Part shown: piece after piece, positions 56,923 through 64,000 of the stretch | Position numbering within the stretch: the first letter of the stretch is position 1 | How the letters are laid out: each line of letters starts with the position of its first letter | DNA from: Takakia lepidozioides | Taxonomy: Eukaryota; Streptophyta; Takakiopsida; Takakiales; Takakiaceae | Reading direction: 5' to 3' | NCBI GenBank assembly: GCA_030704615.1 | Contig: CM060734.1 | Location: 60,282,042 to 60,346,041, forward strand | DNA: 64,000 bases | Position numbers and translations under genes: made by a program | Notes under the pieces: model-generated | What the model saw: the letters and a program-made list of their open reading frames with translations, nothing else | Database searches by the model: none | Told to the model about the DNA's origin: nothing

Positions 56923-57242
56923 TTAATGCGGCTGCTGCTTCTGAGCCTTGTTGACTCGTATGTGTGAAATGACGAGCATGTCGACAGCAAGACCCTTCAC
57001 CTCAACATTGCTCTCTATTTTCTTCAACAATCCAAGCAAGAAAGTAACATACTTCACAGGCCATAGTCCCTGTCCATTAGAATGTCGCGACTTCGCTTGA
57101 GCTGTGCGACGAACACCGCCACAGAAATGGCGGAAATGAATCGCTTGTTTGTAGGCGAGCACATCTTCCAAGTACCGCTTGGCCTTCGCAAGCTCAAAGT
57201 GCTTGATTGCTTGTGCTGCTTCTTCGGTGTTCTAATGCATTG
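56923..57242 (-). pseudogene. RPL17: Ribosomal protein L17 (uL22) processed-type pseudogene
   Basis: Minus-strand frame: [82 protein letters not shown], then a stop. This is the core of plant cytosolic RPL17. It lacks the first part and the conserved C-terminus after NKAQKQ, and there are substitutions in conserved positions. No introns. It faces the MED4-like copy tail to tail. Confidence 0.85.
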
Positions 57243-57535
57243 CTGCTGCGGCTGACGAGTTGGCAGATCACATGAACAAAAATGCCAGAGCCTGCACAAT
57301 GAAGAAAGTTGAACAAAGTCCGCACTGGAACTCTACTGTTGATGATGCACTTGACATCTTTCTAACTAAAGATTACATGAACACATATAATCACTTCTCT
57401 GTCTCCAACCAGCTTGTCACAAACATAATCTACAAACCACCATAATTTTCTTCTCTCACTATCAAAACAAAAACCACAAGTGCTAAAACTAAACTCACCT
57501 CTGGCACTCATAGATGCAAGCTCATCTCTCTCGAG

Positions 57536-57885
57536 TGATTGAAAACTAAAATCACATTGTTGACACAGAAACACTCAATACAACACAATCACTCATTAAA
57601 ATAGTAGTCGAGCCAGGGGCACCCCAAGCTATAGGGACTCCACCCCACAACATCATATTCTCCCTTCATAAATACACTCAGATTCTAAGCAGTGAAGGAG
57701 TTCGGTCGTGCAGGCTCAACTCGAGAGAGATGAGCCGCACGACTGACGCGCTCGTGAGGATAAGATGGTTCAGGTGTCAAACTAAACTTGACACCTGACT
57801 TAACACTTGAACTAAATCCAAGTGTTAAATACAAATAACTAGATTTATTCTAGTTAGTTTCACACTGTGTTTATTTAACTTGACA
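57536..57885. repeat. Lone LTR-like unit, 97% identical to the core of the copy 2 LTR
   Basis: TGATTGAAAACTAAAATC...TTATTTAACTTGACA, 350 bp, the same length and ends as 41544-41893, with about nine differences. Here the R repeats that flank the core in copies 1 and 2 are absent. The bases after it (ACCC) partly match those before the left LTR of copy 2 (AACCC), weak support for it being that element's other end. Confidence 0.65.
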
Positions 57886-60800
57886 ACCCATTTTCCAGGG
57901 TATAGGTCTCATTTGTTATTGATGACATGGTGTGAGCCCGGACAAGACAAGCATGAGTCTAGCTGGGCTCAAGCTCACAGCCTAAGCCCACGATATAGCT
58001 TCATGGACAAGGTAAGTGTGCTTCGACAAGAGGTTTTTTTAAAAAGAAATATATATTTATAAGATAATATATATTTATAATGGTTTAATTTTTATTTGAA
58101 ATTTTAAATAAAATATAAAATCATGGAAAAATTTAAAACATAAAATATGAACAATTTTAAAATAAAATTATATTCAACCAATTAATTATATAATATATTA
58201 CAAAGACGATAAATAGTCTGACTCAACTCCATGTTAAAGGTAGGTTCTACAAGAGTTTTTTCTAAGTCAATTTTTTATAAATTCAAAATATTTATATATA
58301 GAGGCTAAAAAGATGTACGTTCATGTAATATCTATCAAAAGTTTGTTGATGTGTATTTATAGATTTATTCAAATTTTTAATCATCCCAAATATAGACAAG
58401 GAAAAATTCCAATATTAGGAGGTTTTATCATATTTATAATATATATGTACTCTCATAATGTACGAATAATTTGAAACACAAAACCAATAGATTGATCTTC
58501 TAAGGTTTTGAAAAACTAAGCAAACCATTGCTTTTTGTTTACTGATTTTATCATAATTAATATGTAGAAGTGCTGTATTTTTATATTGAATATGTGAAGA
58601 AAACAAAAGAAAGATAGAAAGTCATAGAGCAGATTTGAAAAAAAAATCCATATAATCATTTTTTTCTGCTTTTTCTCGGGCAGCTTAAAAAAGCTCGATG
58701 GTTGATGTGGCTGATGACAACAATTTAGCACTATGGCACCCTATTCCTGCTCTACACTAAAAGTACAAGGCGCCATGGGCTGCCCCATACACCCCTACAT
58801 GAATCGCCCCAAGGGTTAAGTATAGGGTAATGTCCTGAGTGGAGGGCATTCCTGGATTTAAGGGCCTGACGCCGAGGGGAAGGCCCGAAAATCCGGGAAT
58901 GTCCGACACGAGGGGCATTACCCTGCGTTAAGAAATGCCAAAGAATTTTTAAAAAAAAATCTAATTATGGCCAGTGCATTCTGCATTTCGGATGCACTCG
59001 AGGGAGCTGATGGGGTGCATTCCGCCAGGTGGAATGCACCCCGACGAATTCAGCTTTTTAACGGCACGATAAATACAAACAATTTTTTTTGGCAGTGCTT
59101 TAGTCATTAAAGAGGCGTTACTGGCTTAGATAGAATATTTGTAAGGGCCGCCCCCACGGAATTACTCCTTGCTAGGATAAGGGCGCCAAAAAAGGAGAGG
59201 GCCATCGAATTTTGCATCGCCCCTAATTGCCACGTTTGTCTTTTCCTATAGCAAGGCCGGCAGCCTTACGGAATGCTATTGATTTTCATACAAAGCAAGT
59301 TCGATAAGTTTAGGAGATAAGATAAAGTTTCTTTAACGTCCAGTGAATGAATTTTGACATCTTCTTATAATAATAATTATTTACTATGTCATGGGCCCAC
59401 ATGGCAATTTGTGCCATGATTTTAGGGGGTGAATGGAAAGGTCTCCGTGGGACCACCATTTCTCATTTTTAAGGGGTGATTCTTTATAGGGGGGAGGTTG
59501 CTTCGGGCCGATTGGGAGTGCTCATGTGCTCATGGAACCTAGCACTTAAACTAGTCTTTGACCTTCAGTCTAAAATAAATACATGCCGACAGGCGAGATG
59601 GGAGCAGCAGGGGTGGGGGATCCCGGCCTTGCCAAAATTTAGGGCCAGGCAGCTAGGGGGCAGAATGGCCCGGCCTTAACCCTTCCATAGAACGCAGTCT
59701 TCTCCCAAATCTACAGCAAATTAGACCAATATTTTGTTTTCCATAAATTTTCCTCCTTCCTAGTCTGATTTTGAGTCATTATTATTTATTTGCCCTCCCA
59801 TTGTAATTGAAGGAAATGGAAAACTTATTGTTATTTATTGAAAATGATATTATATTGAGCTGCATCGCCATTGTTTTCCTGCTTCCTAAGCAACTATTGT
59901 TTCTTTTACATAATTTATAAGTCATCCACTTAAGATCAAGGAGTACGGTTTTCAGCAAACCTGATCTGAGACAGCCATAAATTTGGCCATCATGGATCCG
60001 ATGCCCACCTTTCCATAAGTGAAGAGGCTATATTATTTTAAAAGACTCAAGAAATCATTTGACAAAGACATCATTCATTATAAATTTTTATACCACAGCT
60101 TTAGGATTAACCAGAAGGGGATTCACGCCCCTTCTTTTCACACTACAGGGTATGAAATGTTGGTCTCTTCGAAGCAATGGCATGTCCCAAAGGCCCTCTC
60201 GCAAGGCCGCCGCCCACTTTCGAGGATTCTTCGATCTGGTGGCAGTCCGCATCAGCATTTCTTGCCTGTCCGGCCCCAAGCCCCACTATTTCCCTTTCAA
60301 GAACTCGTTGTACCTGCTTTGCTACATAATTGACCTCACAATGTCCTCCGTTGTGGGCAGTGAGGATGTCCACCAGATGCGCCGCAGAGGAGGCACGCCA
60401 TGAAGAATGCACTGATTCGGCCATGTTTGTCGTGGGCATGTCAGTGTCAGAGTCGAGACACATTTCCTGCACAAGCACATGTTGAGGTTACAAGCAAGTT
60501 ACAAATAATGCCATGATGTATAGGCAATTTGTTATAATGGAATTTCTACACTTATTTCAAAGTATTTCCTCATAGTCATCTAAGCTCTCTGGCACAAAAT
60601 TCACTCATGCTACAACTTGCTTGTCTATTATCTTGCCATGATTCCTCTTTAATTCAGAACCTCTCCTCCTCTTCAGTCTTTGATCTGTTTTTTTTTTTTT
60701 TTTTCCTCCCCATTCCTTTTCCAACTTTGGTGGCCTTCAGGTTGTTTGAGAGACACCCTCTCATTCACACCCACTCATTGGTTGATCCACAACGTCCAGC

Positions 60801-61739
60801 CTGACACCTTTTGATTTCCAGGTCACAATCAATATTTCCTCCGAATACACTCTTGGGAGCCTTAGGGAATATCAAATATTGGGACATAGAAATGCCATTT
60901 TTAAATGAAATTGTTCAGCATCATTAATTCTGACTAGTAGCAATCACGAGTATTGATAAGAGTAGATCTCCAGTTCAATTTCATATTTATTGAAGGAATT
61001 TCATATTAACAATCTTTCAACTTATATTTCACTTAACATCAAAATTACCATTAAAACCAAAAGCATCCATGTGTTTGACAACATGCTATACATTGACTCA
61101 ACAATCTTACTACATCCAGAACATGTAAGTAATGTCCAGTTGCCGACCGCCACCCATCACCGCAATTATCCTCCTACACAACCAGAATTTATTTTTTTAT
61201 TTTTATTTTTTAAATTCTAAGGAGGGGAGGGGGGACGGTGTCCTCAAAAACCTTTACTAATATAGTGGGGGATTTTTGGAAAACCCCAAGGAGATAACCA
61301 GCATAGTGGCAAATATTTACCATGTTAAAACAAAGAGATATAGATAAAGATAAAGTTTCTTTAACATACAAACGAGACAAACATTAGTAAATAATGTTCT
61401 ATTTCCAATAAAGCGCTGTAATTAGGCAGTAGGAATAGCTACCCCGTATCGACTAAGTCGCGGACGTACTCTGACACCGATGTGGGGTTTTTGTTTTTTT
61501 TTAAAGAAATTTTCTTGTTAATATGCCGGATCTTATGAGCTGTCTTTGAAGTGCTAAGAATTGTTTGTCATATAATGGTTTGCCATGTGGGGCTACATTC
61601 CAAGCATGCTAGCGGGTATTCCAATGCTTACGCATGAGCGCATAAACTTTCCCTCCTTTTTCTCCTTCTCCCTCCTCTAGCCTTCTCTTCACGAGGAGAT
61701 GACTCGATCATCAATGCTTGTACCAACCTTGATGCCCAA
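57886..61739. other. AT-rich intergenic region upstream of the receptor kinase
   Basis: No gene supported. A minus-strand run at 60143-60478 (NMAESVHSSWRA onward) is reminiscent of transposase fragments but too short to name. Two foldbacks lie at 58816-58931 and 59012-59042. A T-rich tract lies near 60690. The last few hundred bases should include the promoter of the kinase gene. Confidence 0.5.
58816..58931. repeat. Imperfect foldback with about 50-bp arms
   Basis: TTAAGTATAGGGTAATGTCC...GGATTTAAGGGCC (58816-58866) pairs with GGCCCGAAAATCCGGGAATG...GGGTAATG complement (58881-58931), leaving a loop of about 15 bases. A perfect 12-bp hairpin GGGGTGCATTCC / GGAATGCACCCC follows at 59012-59042. 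Could be an old MITE; no duplication found. Confidence 0.7.
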
Positions 61740-63785
61740 ATGGCAATCTTGCAATTGCGATTATGTTTGGAGTGGATACGGATAGTGAGTTTTGCACTTC
61801 TCATGGCATCCAGCTTGGTTGCCTGCAGTCCTAATACCAGCTTTTCATTTACCACTTTTTCCTCAGTTGATCAGATTGTCACTATTTCTGATGCCAATGT
61901 GATGCAGGGAGGTATAGTGATGAATCTTGACGGATTTGCGCATGTTGCACCAACTAGTGGTAGGGCTTTATACGGAAATGCAGTTCGATTACGGAATAGT
62001 TCTATGGCGGCCTCCTTCAGTACCTCCTTCACTTTCTCGATAGACACTTCGCAAAGCAGTGCGGGAGCCCATGGCATGGCGTTCATTATCGTGCCTGACA
62101 ATGCAAGTGTGGGGGATCCCGACAAGTATTTAGGTATTCTGACTGCATCAAACAATAATCGGCCTGACAACCATGTTTTCGCAGTCGAGTTTGATAACTG
62201 GATGGACAAAGAATTTGATGATCCAAGTTTTTCTCATATAGGTGTTAACCTCAATAGTATGAATTCATCTCACAGCCTTAGTTTGTGTGCTTCCAACAAT
62301 ATAAATTGTAGATATTTTGTAAATTCAGATAATTTTACTGCCTCTATTCATTACGATGGGGCAAACAAGACGCTTCTAGTGCTCATGGGATCAAACAAGG
62401 AAGATAGTGTATCTCTAGGGCCATTGGACTTGGACTTGTTCAGTATCTTCCAAGACTACATGTTTGTGGGCTTCTCCGGAGCCACTGGGGGTTACGTCGA
62501 GAGACACACAATTCACGCTTGGAACTTTAGTAGCAGTATGCCAGAAAGCTCACGTGGCCCATCGCTGAGTCCAAAATCCAAACACTCTAATGTCATTGAA
62601 AATGTAATTATCATCACATGTGTCAGTTCTGTACTTGGTATTCTCCTAGTAGGAGGTCTCATATTATGGATCATGCGCCGACGGATAAAGCATGTCAGTA
62701 AGATATATAGTAGTAGGAAAGCTTTGGATCCAGTGGGACCACTGGACGACCTATATGAACAATTTCAAGTCAGTGCCCGACGGTTTACTTACAAGGAGCT
62801 CAGAATTGCCACAAAAGATTTCAATCCTCAGGAGGTGCTAGGGCGAGGGGCATTTGGGATTGTGTACAAGGGCACTTTGCCCGACACAGGCACTGTGGTA
62901 GCGGTGAAACAGATAGCTGAAGATTCTCGGCAAGGAGAACGTGAGTTCTTGGCGGAACTGTCAATCATCAGCAGAATCCGACACCGTAACTTGGTGAGCC
63001 TAAGAGGATGGTGCCATGCGAAAGGCAAACTAATTCTCGTGTATGAATACATGCCAAATGGAAGCCTCGAAAAGTTGTTGCGATATGAAGGGAATGGCAA
63101 TGACGCTAAAGTCTTGCCATGGGACATCCGGCACAAAATTGTGACAGGCGTTGCAGCTGGTCTAGCGTACTTGCATGAAGAGTGGGAGGAGTGTATCCTT
63201 CATAGAGATGTGAAGGCAAGCAACGTGTTGTTAGATGCCAACTTCACTGCCCACCTTGGGGATTTTGGTCTAGCGCGGTTGATGGACCACAACAAGACAG
63301 CCCAGACCACCACTGCTGCTGGAACATTGGGATACCTAGCCCCGGAAACTTTTCAAACAGGAAGAGCGACCACGAAATCTGATGTTTTCAGCTTTGGGAT
63401 TCTGGCCCTTGAGGTGGCATGTGGAAGGCGTCCTGTGGATTGGAATTTGCCCGAAACACAATTGATTTTACTAGATAACGTGTGGAAAGCACATGAAGAG
63501 AATAATTTAGTCGCAATGGTGGACCCTAACTTAGGAAGTGCGTTTGATGCTGAACAGATGATATCTCTCTTACGAATTGGTCTACTTTGCTCTCATCCTG
63601 ATCCGCTTGCAAGGCCTACGATGAGGTTTGTTCGGCAGATTTGTTCAGGCGATGCTTCTCTTCCTCCCCTTCCGGTCTCACAACCAATAGTCCAGTACTC
63701 CGCACGTTATGAGGATAGCACATGGACAGAGTTTGTGTCCACAAGCAGCAAGCGACTCCAACCGCCTGTATTGCATGAGAGTTAA
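61740..63785 (+). CDS. L-type lectin-domain receptor-like kinase
   Basis: Intact intronless frame of 681 residues, typical in length and in lacking introns. Signal peptide about residues 1-29. Legume-type lectin domain about 33-262 (AFIIVPD, VFAVEFDNWMD, HIGVNLNS, FVGFSGATGG). One transmembrane segment about 287-312, followed by basic RRR. Protein kinase about 360-635: glycine loop GRGAFGIVYKG (368-378), VAVK Lys390, catalytic HRDVKASNVLL (488 on, RD type), DFG 508-510, GTLGYLAPE, RP...FGILALEVACGRRP. The C-terminal tail is Ser/Pro-rich. Such proteins act in the plasma membrane as receptors in defence or development; the ligand is unknown. The ATG at 61740 is chosen because a good signal peptide follows directly. 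All catalytic residues are present. Confidence 0.95.
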   Translation: MAILQLRLCLEWIRIVSFALLMASSLVACSPNTSFSFTTFSSVDQIVTISDANVMQGGIVMNLDGFAHVAPTSGRALYGNAVRLRNSSMAASFSTSFTFSIDTSQSSAGAHGMAFIIVPDNASVGDPDKYLGILTASNNNRPDNHVFAVEFDNWMDKEFDDPSFSHIGVNLNSMNSSHSLSLCASNNINCRYFVNSDNFTASIHYDGANKTLLVLMGSNKEDSVSLGPLDLDLFSIFQDYMFVGFSGATGGYVERHTIHAWNFSSSMPESSRGPSLSPKSKHSNVIENVIIITCVSSVLGILLVGGLILWIMRRRIKHVSKIYSSRKALDPVGPLDDLYEQFQVSARRFTYKELRIATKDFNPQEVLGRGAFGIVYKGTLPDTGTVVAVKQIAEDSRQGEREFLAELSIISRIRHRNLVSLRGWCHAKGKLILVYEYMPNGSLEKLLRYEGNGNDAKVLPWDIRHKIVTGVAAGLAYLHEEWEECILHRDVKASNVLLDANFTAHLGDFGLARLMDHNKTAQTTTAAGTLGYLAPETFQTGRATTKSDVFSFGILALEVACGRRPVDWNLPETQLILLDNVWKAHEENNLVAMVDPNLGSAFDAEQMISLLRIGLLCSHPDPLARPTMRFVRQICSGDASLPPLPVSQPIVQYSARYEDSTWTEFVSTSSKRLQPPVLHES

Positions 63786-64000
63786 GAAGTGTCAAGTCTT
63801 GAATCCGCCGGCCATCGTCTCTTTCTCTTTATACCACGTACTGTAAGACGATCTAATACCAAATCTTCAAACACCAGACTCTTGACAACTTCCAAGTCTT
63901 TGAGCACCACTTCACTCTTGATTGAATCCCAATATTGACGGTTGCATCATGCCTGCTAGTTACTACCTTTGCCTTCCGTCAAGGCCATAGGGAGGAGGTA
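63786..64000 (+). other. 3' flank of the receptor kinase gene
   Basis: Follows the TAA stop; contains the presumed 3' UTR. No clear polyadenylation signal or further gene. Confidence 0.5.

Noticed and set aside
57518-57535. Sixteen bases left of the lone LTR-like unit match an inverted internal part of that unit
   Set aside because: GCTCATCTCTCTCGAG is short and simple; could be chance. Not enough to claim an inverted partial copy.

Overview
The window is a nuclear land-plant segment dominated by nested transposable elements. Four host genes identify it as a plant: an SWC4/DMAP1-type chromatin gene with small, correctly phased exons; a Mediator MED4-like gene body; a cytosolic ribosomal protein L17 (uL22) copy; and an L-type lectin receptor kinase. 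The species cannot be fixed from sequence alone. The TE load suggests a large, repeat-rich genome, possibly a non-seed plant (inference).

Layout. 1-9016: SWC4 on the minus strand, 3' end off the window. Its 6-kb intron 2 holds an antisense, decayed LINE with two 5'-truncated LINE pieces behind it. 10616-11650: wreck of a Ty3/gypsy integrase. 11850-20956: two nested copies of a Ty3/gypsy family that carries a cytosine-5 DNA methyltransferase between protease and reverse transcriptase and a PHD finger after the integrase. 'Copy 0' is a plus-strand wreck; 'copy 1' is on the minus strand and nearly complete. 20957-21456: exactly 500 N, so linkage across it is a scaffolding statement. 21457-34929: several pieces of a second LTR family ('family B') with a long coiled-coil gag-like protein, no visible RT, and LTRs full of 9-10-bp tandem repeats. 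Two copies face each other as a large inverted repeat. 35420-41458: mostly gene-poor, with one hAT-type MITE with an exact 8-bp target duplication. 41459-55650: 'copy 2' of the methyltransferase family, with most of the methyltransferase and all of RT/RNase H deleted, and its gag split by a 7.4-kb Mutator-like DNA transposon (45768-53200) with an 11-bp target duplication. 55850-57250: MED4-like and RPL17-like gene bodies, both damaged. 57536-57885: a lone LTR-like unit. 61740-63785: intact lectin receptor kinase.

The most notable system is the retrotransposon that encodes its own DNA methyltransferase and a chromatin-reading PHD finger. All three copies here are damaged, but the shared architecture of copies 1 and 2 shows these are family traits. 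Retrotransposon-borne cytosine methyltransferases have, to my recollection, been reported in charophyte algae and dinoflagellates, so the principle is not new, but this architecture in this genome deserves study. The second notable system is the Mutator-like element: it carries about 35 copies of a near-palindrome centred on GGCGCC and several unrecognised genes, including a SWIM zinc-finger protein.
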